The notes under the pieces were generated by a model. The model was not told the origin of the DNA. It made no database searches and saw only the letters and a program-made list of their open reading frames with translations. Positions 9,314-18,062 of a stretch of 64,000 nt of DNA are shown piece by piece (the first letter of the stretch is position 1; each line of letters begins with the position of its first letter). The stretch covers positions 2,009,964 to 2,073,963 of the forward strand of contig NC_019675.1 of the NCBI RefSeq assembly GCF_000316515.1. Reading direction: 5' to 3'. The stretch comes from Cyanobium gracile PCC 6307. Lineage in GTDB: Bacteria; Cyanobacteriota; Cyanobacteriia; PCC-6307; Cyanobiaceae. The translations under genes and the position numbers were made by a program.

Positions 9314-10042
9314 TCAGCGGCGTTCCCGCAGCACAGCCCAGGCGAAGGCCGGCAGCGAGAGCATGCGCCGCCAGCGGCTGGGCTCCTTGATCAGCCGGTA
9401 GAGCCACTCGATGTGCAGGGCTCCCATCCAGGCGGGGGCCCGCTTCTTGGTGCCGGCCCAGATGTCGAAGCTGCCGCCCACCCCCATCCAGAGGCCGCTG
9501 CGGGGTCCGGGCATCGCCTGGATCCAGGTCTCCTGGCGCGGCACCCCCAGGGCCACCAGCACCAGATCGGGACGGCACTGCAGCAGCTGGCGCTCCAGCC
9601 CGGGCCAGGCGTCCGCGTTCTGGTAACCGTGGACGCTGAAGACGAGCTTCAGCCCAGGAAGGTCGTGGAGCAGGCGGTCCCGCAGCTGATCCATCACCGC
9701 GGGACTCGCCCCCACCAGCGCCACGCGCCAGCCATGGGCGGCCGCATGGTCGAGCAGGCGCCGGGCCAGCTCGATGCCCGGAGCGCGGCGCACCCGGTGC
9801 GACTGGCGACCCAGGGCCCACACCACACCAGCCCCATCGGGAATCACCATCCGCGCCGCCTCGATCGCCGCCCCCAGGGCGGGATCCGCCCGGGCCGCCA
9901 TGGTCATCTCCGCATTGAGGGTGACGATCTGGCCGCCGCCGGCCGCGTGCAGGGCCACGGCGTCCTGGAAGACGTCGTTGCTTACATTCACAGGGATGCC
10001 CAGGACGCGGGCACGGACCGGCGTGGTCGCGAGGGCTGCCAT
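9314..10042 (-). CDS. WecG/TagA/CpsF family glycosyltransferase
   Basis: The 242-residue protein fits GT26 along its whole length, with the order VLGIPVNVSN, QIVTLNAEM, MVIPDGAGVVWA, PGIELARRLL, VALVGASP, LVLVALGVPRQETWI and GVGGSFDIWAGTKKRAP. This family adds ManNAcA or ManNAc-like sugars to lipid-linked polysaccharide intermediates at the inner face of the plasma membrane. ATG 10042 gives the standard N-terminus; longer frames run into non-homologous sequence. It is divergent from the GH15-like gene. The acceptor and donor cannot be told from sequence. Confidence 0.88.
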   Translation of the reverse strand: MAALATTPVRARVLGIPVNVSNDVFQDAVALHAAGGGQIVTLNAEMTMAARADPALGAAIEAARMVIPDGAGVVWALGRQSHRVRRAPGIELARRLLDHAAAHGWRVALVGASPAVMDQLRDRLLHDLPGLKLVFSVHGYQNADAWPGLERQLLQCRPDLVLVALGVPRQETWIQAMPGPRSGLWMGVGGSFDIWAGTKKRAPAWMGALHIEWLYRLIKEPSRWRRMLSLPAFAWAVLRERR

Positions 10043-10121
10043 GGGAAGGAACGACGGCGGGGAGAATCTATGGCCTGGTTCCACGGCCGCCGCCACCGGC
10101 ACGCCCCGTCCTGACGCGACC

Positions 10122-13100
10122 ATGATGAAAACGGCGAGCAATGGCGACAGGGGCGTGACCGATTCGCCCGCCCCTCCCACCGACGCGGCGGAGGCCCGAG
10201 AGCTCCTGGAACGGCTCGACCGCGGCATCGAGCACGTCGTCCTGCGGCGCCAGCATCCGATCACGGGTCTGCTGCCCGCCAGCACCGCCAGCACCGTGCA
10301 CGGCAACTACGGCGACGCCTGGGTGCGGGACTGCGTCTACTCCATCCAGTGCGTCTGGGGCCTGTCCCTGGCCCACCGGCGACTGACGGGCCCCTGCCGC
10401 CGCAGCTTCGAACTGGAGCAGCGGGTCCTGCAGCTGATGCGGGGGCTGATGCGCTCGATGATGCGCCAGTCGGCGAAGGTGGAGCGCTTCAAGGCCAGCC
10501 TCGAGCGCCTCGACGCCATCCACGCCAAGTTCGACACCGCCACGGGGGATCCGGTGGTGGCCGACGACGGCTGGGGCCATCTGCAGCTCGACGCCACGGC
10601 CCTGTTTCTGCTGCAGCTCGCCCAGCTCACCCGCTCGGGCCTGGTGATCGTGCAGACCAGCCACGAGCGCGATTTCCTCCAGAACCTCGTCTACTACGTG
10701 GCCCGGGCCTACCGGGTGGCCGATTACGGCATCTGGGAGCGGGGCGACAAGGGCAACCACGGCCAGCCGGAGCGCAACGCCAGCTCGATCGGCATGGTGA
10801 AGGCCGCCCTGGAGACCCTCGTGGGTCTGGATCTGGACGGCCCCCACGGCGACGGCAGCAGCTGCCTGACCATCCCCCATGACGCCATCGTGCGCCTGCG
10901 GCGTGCCCTGCGCGGCCTGCTGCCGCGGGAGTCCGCCAGCAAGGAAGCCGACAGCGCCTGCCTCTCGGTGATCGGCTACCCCGCCTGGGCCGTGGAGGAT
11001 CCGGCACTGGCGGCGCGCACCCGCGAGAAGATCCGCAGCGAGCTGGCCGGGTCCTACGGCTACAAGCGCTTCCGGCGCGACGGCCACCAGACGGTGCTGG
11101 AGGACGTGACCCGGCTCCATTACGAGCGGGAGGAACTGGCCCAGTTCGAGCACATCGAGTGCGAATGGCCCCTGTTCCTGGCCTATGAGCTGATCACGGC
11201 CTGCTGCGAGGGCCGCTGGCAGGAAGCCCGTCGCTGGCGGGAACAGCTCCAGGAGCTGAGCGTGTCGGTCGACGGGGAGGCACTGCTGCCGGAGCTGTAC
11301 CTGGTGCCGGAGCGGCTGATCGAGGCCGAGCGGCGCCAGCCCGGCAGCCAGATCCGTGTCCCCAACGAAAACGTCCCCCTCCTCTGGACCCAGAGCCTCA
11401 CCTGGCTGTCGGATCTGCTGCTGCACGGCCTGATCACCGCCGAGGATCTCGATCCCTGCGGGCGCCGCCACCCCAGCCCCCCGGGGGCCGAGGAGGTGCT
11501 GGTGGCCCTGGCTCCGGCCGATGACACCATCGCCGCGGCCCTGGCGGAGGCCGGCCTGCCGGTGCGGCGGCCCTCGGACGGGGCGGCCACCCTGCGGGTA
11601 GCCAGTTCCCGCGAGCTGGCCCGGCGGCTGGCGACGGTGGGCGCCAACGGCCGCCTGGGGCTCTCGGGCCATCCGCCGGTGCGCATGGAGACCCAGGCCA
11701 CCGCCCGGCTCTACCGCCACGACGGTGAGCTGATCGGCTTCCTGCCGGCGGTGCTGGAGGAGGACACCTTCTACCTGGCCGACGATGCCCAGGTGCTGGT
11801 GGACACGGTGGCCACCGAGGTGCGGGTGCTGCAGCGCCACTGGCGGGGCACCGGCGCCCCCCTGCTGCTCGTGCCGGTCGCCGCCGGCCCCTTCCGCCGC
11901 GACCCCGACGCCTTCCTGGAGCTGGGCCGCGATCTGCAGCAGGGCCAGCTGGGCTCGGTGCCGGTGCGCCTGGTGTCGCTGGAGGAGCTGGTGCCGCTCG
12001 CCAGCCTGATCGACCTGCCGCCCCAGGCGCTGGCGGCCTGCGATCTGGTGCCGGACGGCCACACCCTGCTGCCGCCCAGTGCCAGCCACCAGCCGCTCAC
12101 CGCCCGCCAGGAGCAGGAGCTGGAGGACGTCCCGCTGGCCCATCTGGTGGACAGGCTCTGGGCCAGCCGCTCCCTCGAGGAGCAGGCCGAGGTGCTGGAA
12201 CTGCTGAGCCGCCGGCTGGGCCCCAATGCCCGCCTGCAGGGCCCCCGCAGCGGCCCGGGGGTGCGGCTGATGGTGCTGTTGGAAGAGGTCTACCGCCGCG
12301 GCCTGGCCGACGCCGACTGGAGCGTGGTGCGCCGGGCCGCCGGGGCCATGGGCCTGGTGCACCCCCAGCTGGAGGATGCCCTCACCGATCTGCTGCTGCG
12401 CCAGAAGCAGGTGGTGGTGGGTCGCAACTACACGCGCGATTCGCTGCTCAGCCATCCGGAGGGCAGCCTCGCGATCGCGACGATGGTGCGCCGCTTCAGC
12501 GGCGAGGACGGGCGGGAATGGATGCTGCAGCAGGAGCTGCTGCTGGCCATCGACGCCCTGGCCCGCTCCGACGTGGATCTGCTCAGCGGCAGCCTCACCC
12601 TGCAGCTGGGGCAGTTCCTGCTGCTGCTCACCGGCGAACTGGCGGCGGAGGCCAACCTCAGCCCCAGCGAGGCCTTCGAGGCCCTCTGCGCCCTGCCGCC
12701 CCATGCCATCCGCCGCCGGCTGCGGGCCGTGCTGGCCGACGTGGAGCACGCCCGGGCCTCCCTGCAGCGCAAGGAGCAGCTGCATCTGCGCGGGCGGGTG
12801 CGCTGGGAGGTGCCCGACCCCCTGGCGGAACTGCCCAAGGACGGCAGCTGGCTGCAGCACCGCATGCGGCTCGGGGCCCTGCAGCGGGTGCCGAAGGACT
12901 TCTATCCCGGCATCTGGGACCTGCTGCACCACTGTCGGGGCCTGGTGATCGGCGACAAGCTGGAGCGGCGCAACCGGCTGGAGAGCGCCCCCCTGCTGCG
13001 CGAGAAGACGCCGGGGGAGAAGAACTTCGCGATCCTGGTGGAGCACCTGCTCAGCAAGATCGAAGCCCCGGAGTACCGCCGGCTCTGCATCGAGACCCTG

Positions 13101-13355
13101 CTCACCCTGATGGCCTTCATGGCCGCCAACCCCCAGGTCCAGTTCGACGATGACCTGGCCCTGGACGTGGTGATCGGCCACGCCGTGCGGGTGGGGTGGC
13201 AGCAGCGCCATCCCGAGGTGCCGAGCGAGGCCTACGGCCCCCACAAGGCGGAGGCCTGGGATCTCTTCTACCGCTCCTCCCCCGCCGACTGCCGCCGCTG
13301 GCAGCTGCTGGCCCTGCAGGAGCTCACCGAGCTCACGCCCGTGGGAGGCCCCTAG
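10122..13355 (+). CDS. GH15 / phosphorylase-kinase-alpha-like protein
   Basis: This protein of about 1,077 residues belongs to the glucoamylase-like (alpha/alpha)6-barrel superfamily. The N-terminal part shows HPITGLLPAST, GNYGDAWVRDCVYS and DDGWGHLQLDATALFLLQLAQ, followed by ERGDKGNHGQPERNASSIGM, which is typical of the phosphorylase kinase alpha/beta and cyanobacterial GH15-like group. The second half (about residues 620-1077) is helical and has no clear catalytic motif. The role in glycogen metabolism or its control is inference from family. The start is ATG at 10122 (MMKTAS), with ATG 10125 and GTG 10155 possible. It overlaps the convergent oxidoreductase gene by four bases. Confidence 0.85.
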   Translation: MMKTASNGDRGVTDSPAPPTDAAEARELLERLDRGIEHVVLRRQHPITGLLPASTASTVHGNYGDAWVRDCVYSIQCVWGLSLAHRRLTGPCRRSFELEQRVLQLMRGLMRSMMRQSAKVERFKASLERLDAIHAKFDTATGDPVVADDGWGHLQLDATALFLLQLAQLTRSGLVIVQTSHERDFLQNLVYYVARAYRVADYGIWERGDKGNHGQPERNASSIGMVKAALETLVGLDLDGPHGDGSSCLTIPHDAIVRLRRALRGLLPRESASKEADSACLSVIGYPAWAVEDPALAARTREKIRSELAGSYGYKRFRRDGHQTVLEDVTRLHYEREELAQFEHIECEWPLFLAYELITACCEGRWQEARRWREQLQELSVSVDGEALLPELYLVPERLIEAERRQPGSQIRVPNENVPLLWTQSLTWLSDLLLHGLITAEDLDPCGRRHPSPPGAEEVLVALAPADDTIAAALAEAGLPVRRPSDGAATLRVASSRELARRLATVGANGRLGLSGHPPVRMETQATARLYRHDGELIGFLPAVLEEDTFYLADDAQVLVDTVATEVRVLQRHWRGTGAPLLLVPVAAGPFRRDPDAFLELGRDLQQGQLGSVPVRLVSLEELVPLASLIDLPPQALAACDLVPDGHTLLPPSASHQPLTARQEQELEDVPLAHLVDRLWASRSLEEQAEVLELLSRRLGPNARLQGPRSGPGVRLMVLLEEVYRRGLADADWSVVRRAAGAMGLVHPQLEDALTDLLLRQKQVVVGRNYTRDSLLSHPEGSLAIATMVRRFSGEDGREWMLQQELLLAIDALARSDVDLLSGSLTLQLGQFLLLLTGELAAEANLSPSEAFEALCALPPHAIRRRLRAVLADVEHARASLQRKEQLHLRGRVRWEVPDPLAELPKDGSWLQHRMRLGALQRVPKDFYPGIWDLLHHCRGLVIGDKLERRNRLESAPLLREKTPGEKNFAILVEHLLSKIEAPEYRRLCIETLLTLMAFMAANPQVQFDDDLALDVVIGHAVRVGWQQRHPEVPSEAYGPHKAEAWDLFYRSSPADCRRWQLLALQELTELTPVGGP

Positions 13356-14344
13356 ATCGGCGCCTCCAGGGCCATGCACAGGTTGGGCTGCTCGACGCAC
13401 TGCTCGATCAGGTCGGCCAGCTGCAGGGCCCGGGAGGCCTGCAGGCCATCCACGGCCGGGGTTTCCCGGCCGCGCACGCACTGAAGGAAGTGCTCGAGTT
13501 CGGCGTAGAGGGGCTCGATCGAGGTGGTGCTCACCTCTTCGATGAAGCCGTCGTTGCGGTAGAGCAGCTCGCCGTGATCGGCGCTGACCGATTCATGGGA
13601 GCGCCGGTGGATGCGCAGATTGCGGTTGAGGAAATCCGTCTCCATCAGGCTGCTGCGGCAGTGGGCACTGAGGCTGCGGATCTTGCGGTGGGCCATCTTG
13701 CTGGCCGTGAGGCTGGCCACCACGCCATTGGCGAAGCCCAGGGTGGCGTTGACGTAGTCGATCGGGCCATCGGAACTGCGGCCGCCGGCCGCCGCCAGCC
13801 GCACCACCGGGGAGGCGGCCAGTTCGAGCACCAGGTCGATGTCGTGGATCATCAGATCCAGCACCACCGAGACGTCGTTGGCCCGGTCGGCGTTGGGGCT
13901 GTGGCGCCGGGCCTCGAGCACCACCACCTCCTCGTTGGCCACCACCCGCAGCAGCTCCCGGAAGGCAGGATTGAACCGCTCGATGTGGCCCACCTGCAGC
14001 AGGCGTCCCGCCGCCTCGGCCGCGCCGATCAGGTCGGCGGCCTCCTCCTGGGTGGCCGCGATCGGCTTCTCGATCAGCACATGCACCCCCGCCTGCAGAC
14101 AGGCCATGCCGACCCGGTGGTGCAGGAGAGTGGGCACGGCGATGCACACGGCCTCCACCTCGCCGAGGAGCTCTTCGTAGGCGGGGAACCAGCGGCAGTC
14201 GAACTGTTCCACCGCCAGCCGGCCGCGGGCCTCATCGGGGTCGGCGACACCCACCAGTTCGGCATCGCGCAGCAGGCTCAGTACCCGGGCGTGGTGCCAG
14301 CCCATGTTGCCGATGCCGATGACACCCACGCGCACTGGGTTCAT
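13352..14344 (-). CDS. Gfo/Idh/MocA family NAD(P)-dependent oxidoreductase
   Basis: The 330-residue sugar-dehydrogenase-like protein has a Rossmann N-terminus (VRVGVIGIGNMGWHHARVL, with GxGxxG), the catalytic-region motif HVLIEKPIA and QVGHIERFNPAF. The C-terminal half is an alpha/beta dimerisation domain containing the DLMIHDIDLVLEL stretch. The overall pattern is like WlbA/bacterial UDP-sugar 3-dehydrogenases, but the substrate is not determined. It ends four bases inside the GH15-like gene on the other strand and lies downstream of the CNNM-type gene. Confidence 0.87.
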   Translation of the reverse strand: MNPVRVGVIGIGNMGWHHARVLSLLRDAELVGVADPDEARGRLAVEQFDCRWFPAYEELLGEVEAVCIAVPTLLHHRVGMACLQAGVHVLIEKPIAATQEEAADLIGAAEAAGRLLQVGHIERFNPAFRELLRVVANEEVVVLEARRHSPNADRANDVSVVLDLMIHDIDLVLELAASPVVRLAAAGGRSSDGPIDYVNATLGFANGVVASLTASKMAHRKIRSLSAHCRSSLMETDFLNRNLRIHRRSHESVSADHGELLYRNDGFIEEVSTTSIEPLYAELEHFLQCVRGRETPAVDGLQASRALQLADLIEQCVEQPNLCMALEAPI

Positions 14345-14379
14345 GGCAGGGGCGGAGCAGGTGGGCGCATTATCGATGA

Positions 14380-15657
14380 TCAGGTTCCGTCCGTGCTGGC
14401 GAGGGTGATCTGAACCCGCTCGATGCGGGGGCCGTCCATGGTGAGCACGTCGATGCGGACCCCCTGCCAGCGCAGCCCTTCACCGGGGGAGGGGATGTGC
14501 TGCAGCCGCTCCAGAACAAAACCGGCCAGGGTGTGGTGGCCGTCCGCTTCGGGCAGCTGCAGGCCCAGCTGGCGATTGAGCTCGACGATCTCCAGGTCCC
14601 CCGCCGCCGACCAGGTGCCGTCGACGAGGGGCAGCAGGTCCTGGGCCGTCTCCAGGGGGTTGTCGTCCTCCCCGACGATCTCGCCGGTGAGGTCGGCCAC
14701 GGTGACCAGCCCTTCGGTGCCGCCGTGCTCATCCACCACCACCAGCAGGGGCTGGCCGCTGCGGATCAGCGGCAGAAGATCCGCCAGGGAAGCGCTTTCC
14801 TGCACCTGGGCCACCGGCAGGATCCAGGGGGCCAGGGCCGTGTCGGGGTGGAGGAGGCCCCGGGCGATCGGCTCGGCCAGCCGCCGCAGGTCGAGCATGC
14901 CGCGCACGTCGTCGAGGGAGCTGCCGATCACCGGGAAGCGCGCGTGCTGGCTGGCATGCACCGCTTCCATCATCTGGGCGAAGGTGACATCCAGCGGCAG
15001 GGTGACCATGCCGGAGCGCGGCATCATCATCACCTCCCGCACCAGGGTGTCCCGCAGGGAGAACACCCCCTCGAGGATGCTGCGCTCGTCGGGCATCAGG
15101 CCGGTGACACTGCCGCTCTCGATCAGCGTCTCGAGCTCCCCGGCCGACAGCACCGGCACCAGCTCATCCCAGTTGCGCGGCAGCCCCAGCAGCCGCAGCA
15201 GACCGCCGCTGAAGCGCTCGATCAGCAGCAGCAACGGCGCCAGAGTGCGGGTGAGCGACTCGAGCAAGGGTGCCAGCCGCAGGGCCGAGCCCTCAGGACG
15301 ATGCAGCACCCAGGCCTTGGGCACCAGACCGCCCAGGAGGGTGGCCAGCAGGGCCAGCAGCAGGAAGACCCCGGCATCGATCCAGGCCTGCTCACCCGAG
15401 CCCATCCAGCCGGCCACCTGCTCCGCCAGACCCCGGGCCAGCCAGCCCATGGCCAGCAGCGCCAGCACCAGACCCAGCTGGGTGGCCACCAGGACGCTGC
15501 GCATCCGGTGCTGGAGCCGTGCCACGGAACGGGCGCCAGGCTCGTCCGCCTCCTCGAGCTGCTGGACGCGGCTGGGCCGAAGACGGATCAGCGCAAGCTC
15601 CCCGGCAGCGAAGAAGGCCAGCAGGGCCAACAGGATCGCCAGGACCAGGAAGCGCAT
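14380..15657 (-). CDS. CNNM/CorC-type membrane protein (DUF21-CBS-CorC)
   Basis: The 425-residue protein has the three-part hemolysin-C layout. The DUF21 membrane region covers residues 1-160, with hydrophobic helices at 1-20, 55-75 and 92-115. A CBS pair follows (MMMPRSGMVTLPLDVT through LVVVDEHGGTEGLVTVADLTGEIVG). The CorC/HlyC C-terminal domain comes last (FVLERLQHIPSPGEGLRWQGVRIDV). Family members act in magnesium or cobalt efflux or membrane stress; the old hemolysin name is misleading. It is transcribed toward the oxidoreductase gene, with 35 bases between them. Confidence 0.9.
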   Translation of the reverse strand: MRFLVLAILLALLAFFAAGELALIRLRPSRVQQLEEADEPGARSVARLQHRMRSVLVATQLGLVLALLAMGWLARGLAEQVAGWMGSGEQAWIDAGVFLLLALLATLLGGLVPKAWVLHRPEGSALRLAPLLESLTRTLAPLLLLIERFSGGLLRLLGLPRNWDELVPVLSAGELETLIESGSVTGLMPDERSILEGVFSLRDTLVREVMMMPRSGMVTLPLDVTFAQMMEAVHASQHARFPVIGSSLDDVRGMLDLRRLAEPIARGLLHPDTALAPWILPVAQVQESASLADLLPLIRSGQPLLVVVDEHGGTEGLVTVADLTGEIVGEDDNPLETAQDLLPLVDGTWSAAGDLEIVELNRQLGLQLPEADGHHTLAGFVLERLQHIPSPGEGLRWQGVRIDVLTMDGPRIERVQITLASTDGT

Positions 15658-15699
15658 CGGCGGGATGTCGTGGCTGAAGGTTAGGCCCCGCCGCCCGTC

Positions 15700-15936
15700 T
15701 CAGCTTTCGCCGCCCTCGCCCCCCTCTCCTGCCTCGCCAGCGTCACCGTCACCATCCCGGTCGCCCTCCCTGTCGGCCCCCTCCGGTGCCCCTTCAGCCG
15801 GCCGTTCCGGGGCCGGGGCGCTGACGCCGTTCTCGCCGCCCTCCTGGTCCTTCGACCCGGGGGAATGGGCGCAGCCCATGGTGGCCGTGATCAGTCCGGT
15901 GGTGACGAGGAACAGGGCGATGCTCGATCGGGCCAT
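15700..15936 (-). CDS. Small putative lipoprotein with acidic, Gly-rich tail
   Basis: This is a 78-residue protein. Residues 1-22 (MARSSIALFLVTTGLITATMGC) form a signal peptide ending in a cysteine that could be lipidated, although the lipobox TMGC is weak. The rest is low-complexity and strongly acidic, with repeated Gly-Glu/Asp units (DREGDRDGDGDAGEAGEGG). I recognise no domain. ATG 15936 is chosen because the signal peptide starts there, although the frame stays open upstream. It is divergent from the dioxygenase gene at 15991. A surface or periplasmic location is inferred from the signal only. Confidence 0.6.
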   Translation of the reverse strand: MARSSIALFLVTTGLITATMGCAHSPGSKDQEGGENGVSAPAPERPAEGAPEGADREGDRDGDGDAGEAGEGGEGGES

Positions 15937-15990
15937 GGCCTGCACCGTGATGGATGGGGCGAGAATTCTGGGGCAGCGGAGCGCCAAAGG

Positions 15991-16656
15991 ATGCAGTTCC
16001 GTCTTGAACCTCTGCTGAGCAGCGGCCAGGTCGGCGAGCTGCGCCTGGCCCTGCTGGCGGAGGACGCCCCCTGGAGGGACGGGGCCGAAACGGCCGGATG
16101 GCACGCCCGGGAGGTGAAGCGCAACCGCCAGCTGGAGCCGGCATCCTCCCTGAACCAGACCCTCGCTTCCGCCCTCAGTGACCACCTGCTCCAGCATCCG
16201 CTGCTGCAGGCGGCGGCCCTGCCGGTGCGGCTGCACAGCCTGCGCTTCAGCCGCTGCGGCGTCGGTGAGGGCTACGGCCGCCACGTCGACAATGCCTTCA
16301 TGGCCGGCGGCCGCTCCGACCTCTCCTTCACCCTGTTCCTGAGCGAACCCGAGCAGTACGACGGCGGCGCGCTGGTGCTGGAGGATCCGGGGGGCGAGAG
16401 CGCCCTGCGCCTGCCGGCCGGTCATGCCCTGGTGTATCCGAGCTCCCTGCTGCATCGGGTGGAACCCGTGACCCGGGGGGAGCGGCTGGTGGCCCTGGGC
16501 TGGATCCAGAGCCGCATCCGCCGCAGCGACCGGCGCGAACTCCTGTTCGAGCTCGACACCGCCCGTCGTGCCCTCTTCCAGAAGCAAGGCAAGGACGAAA
16601 TCTTCGATCTGCTCACCCGCAGCTACACCAACCTGCTGCGGATGTGGGGCGAGTGA
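15991..16656 (+). CDS. Fe(II)/2-oxoglutarate dioxygenase, PKHD-type hydroxylase (PiuC/YbiX-like)
   Basis: The 221-residue protein matches the PKHD-type hydroxylase family. Iron ligands are visible as H and D in GYGRHVDNAFM and the distal His in LLHRVEPVTRGERLVALGWIQS. The 2OG-binding Arg lies in the same last stretch. The conserved C-terminal region includes RELLFELDTARRAL. Relatives are linked to iron-regulated genes in other bacteria, but no regulatory site is visible here. The start is ATG at 15991. A tRNA gene on the opposite strand begins seven bases after its stop. Confidence 0.9.
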   Translation: MQFRLEPLLSSGQVGELRLALLAEDAPWRDGAETAGWHAREVKRNRQLEPASSLNQTLASALSDHLLQHPLLQAAALPVRLHSLRFSRCGVGEGYGRHVDNAFMAGGRSDLSFTLFLSEPEQYDGGALVLEDPGGESALRLPAGHALVYPSSLLHRVEPVTRGERLVALGWIQSRIRRSDRRELLFELDTARRALFQKQGKDEIFDLLTRSYTNLLRMWGE

Positions 16657-16662
16657 GGGGGA

Positions 16663-16735
16663 TGGGGGTCGCGAGGATCGAACTCGCCTAAGGCGAATTA
16701 TGAGTTCGCTGCATTCACCAGATTGCTAGACCCCC
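16663..16735 (-). tRNA. tRNA with CAU anticodon (tRNA-Met, elongator likely)
   Basis: Read on the minus strand, the sequence folds as a full cloverleaf. The acceptor stem is GGGGGTC/GACCCCC with discriminator A. The D arm is GCA...TGC, the anticodon stem is GCGAA/TTCGC with loop CTCATAA (anticodon CAT), and the T arm is GCGAG-TTCGATC-CTCGC. The acceptor begins with a normal G-C pair, unlike initiator tRNA, so it is elongator Met. The lysidine-modified Ile(CAU) species cannot be fully excluded. CCA is not encoded. Confidence 0.9.
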
Positions 16736-16766
16736 GGTGGACAGGCCGCTGCCTCAGGCGAGGGCC

Positions 16767-17300
16767 TCACCAGAGGCCCCGGATCGGCGGGGTCCAGGTG
16801 GTGCCGGCCGGCGGCCGGACGTAGGTGGGCGTGGCGGCCCCCGTGCCGAGGCTGGTACTGAAGCCGTTGGTGATGTCGGCGGTGCGCTGGGGCATCAGAC
16901 CGCTCTGCTCGGAGAGCATCACCGACGCCGTGTTCTCGATGGCGGTGCCGTCCCAGATGATGTTCTGGTCGGGGAAGCCGAAGGCGACGATCCTTCCGCC
17001 GTCCCGGCCGGGGATCGAGAGGCCGAGGGGATCGGTGATCTGGTGCAGCAGATTGACGCCCTGGGCGAAGGGGGCCGAGAAGCTGTAGAAGCGCTGCTCC
17101 ATCAGTTCGGGAGCGGAGCGCGTCACGCCGCAGCGGGTGACCTCCACCGGCCCGGTGCCGGCCGAGCCGGGCCTGGGGGCTTCGAGAGTGGTGGTGCAGA
17201 GCACCGGCCCGGCGAGGGCGGGGGCCAGGACGGCCAAGGGGAGCAGGGCCGTGAAGCCGGCAGCGAGGGGGGCAGGCACTGCCAGGATCGGTGCTGTCAT
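16767..17300 (-). CDS. Secreted hypothetical protein
   Basis: This is a 177-residue protein with a clear signal peptide. Residues 1-30 are hydrophobic and Ala-rich, ending ALAGPVLC. The mature part has two cysteines near the start (C34 and one in RCG) and a neutral Ser/Thr/Gly-rich body (GLSIPGRDGGRIVAFGFPDQN, then SVMLSEQSGLMPQ), ending in PPAGTTWTPPIRGLW. I recognise no family. The start at ATG 17300 is fixed by the signal peptide. It is divergent from pyrE. The location is periplasmic or outer membrane by inference. Confidence 0.68.
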   Translation of the reverse strand: MTAPILAVPAPLAAGFTALLPLAVLAPALAGPVLCTTTLEAPRPGSAGTGPVEVTRCGVTRSAPELMEQRFYSFSAPFAQGVNLLHQITDPLGLSIPGRDGGRIVAFGFPDQNIIWDGTAIENTASVMLSEQSGLMPQRTADITNGFSTSLGTGAATPTYVRPPAGTTWTPPIRGLW

Positions 17301-17432
17301 GGGGTCTACGGGCCCAGCTCCCGGGCGAGATGAGCGCAGGTTAGCGACCTCTGACGCTCTCGCCCATCCATGGCCTTCCGTACCGGCCGCCACTGCGACG
17401 CCGCTCCCCCAACGCCGCCCCCCCCAACGTCG

Positions 17433-18026
17433 ATGGTCACCCTGCCCTCCAGCCCCAGCCAACAGCGTTCCGCCCTGCTCGCCCTGCTGGCGGAGCGGGC
17501 TTACCGGCTGGGCGACTTCGCCCTGGCCTCGGGCCGCCGCAGCCCCCATTACGTCAACTGCAAGCCGGTGAGCCTGAGCGGCATCGGCCTGGCGCTGCTG
17601 GGCCGCCAGATGCTGGAGCAGGTGGAAGGCGAAGCCGCCGCGGTGGCGGGGCTCACCCTGGGGGCCGATCCCCTGGTGAGCGCGGTGGCCCTGCAGGCGG
17701 CCCTGGCCGGCCGCGACCTCGATGCGCTGATCGTGCGCAAGGAGGCCAAGGGCCATGGCACCGGCGCCTGGCTCGAAGGCCCCCTGCCGCCGGCCGGGAG
17801 CCGGATCACGGTCCTGGAGGACGTGGTCACCACCGGCGGCTCGGCCCTCAAGGCCGTGGCCCAGCTGCAGGAGGCGGGCTACGCCGTGGAGCGGGTGGTG
17901 GCGATCGTCGATCGTCAGGAGGGTGGGGCCGAGGCGATGGAGGAAGCGGGCCTCGACCTGCGCAGCCTGTTCCTGCTCGAGGAGGTGGCCGCCACGGCCG
18001 CCGGGCTGGACGGCGCGGCAGGCTGA
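17433..18026 (+). CDS. pyrE: Orotate phosphoribosyltransferase
   Basis: PyrE makes OMP from orotate and PRPP in pyrimidine synthesis. The motifs are clear: [20 protein letters not shown] near the start, [14 protein letters not shown], the catalytic loop [12 protein letters not shown] and the PRPP-binding [15 protein letters not shown] 17433 is preferred over an in-frame ATG at 17370 because the added 21 residues are Pro-rich and not family-like. The length from 17433 is 197 residues, normal for PyrE. ygfZ follows after 36 bases on the same strand. Confidence 0.94.
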   Translation: MVTLPSSPSQQRSALLALLAERAYRLGDFALASGRRSPHYVNCKPVSLSGIGLALLGRQMLEQVEGEAAAVAGLTLGADPLVSAVALQAALAGRDLDALIVRKEAKGHGTGAWLEGPLPPAGSRITVLEDVVTTGGSALKAVAQLQEAGYAVERVVAIVDRQEGGAEAMEEAGLDLRSLFLLEEVAATAAGLDGAAG

Positions 18027-18062
18027 CCCCACGACAGGCGCAACCCCGCCACCCGCTCCGCC

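Noticed and set aside
9307-9321. Short hairpin CGCCG-TTCAG-CGGCG after psbK
   Set aside because: No T-run and it extends into the wecG-like 3' end; too weak for a terminator call.
10068-13481. A minus-strand open frame of 1,137 codons antisense to the GH15-like gene
   Set aside because: It is a mirror of a GC-rich gene with strong third-position bias; the translation is His/Gln/Gly-rich without motifs.
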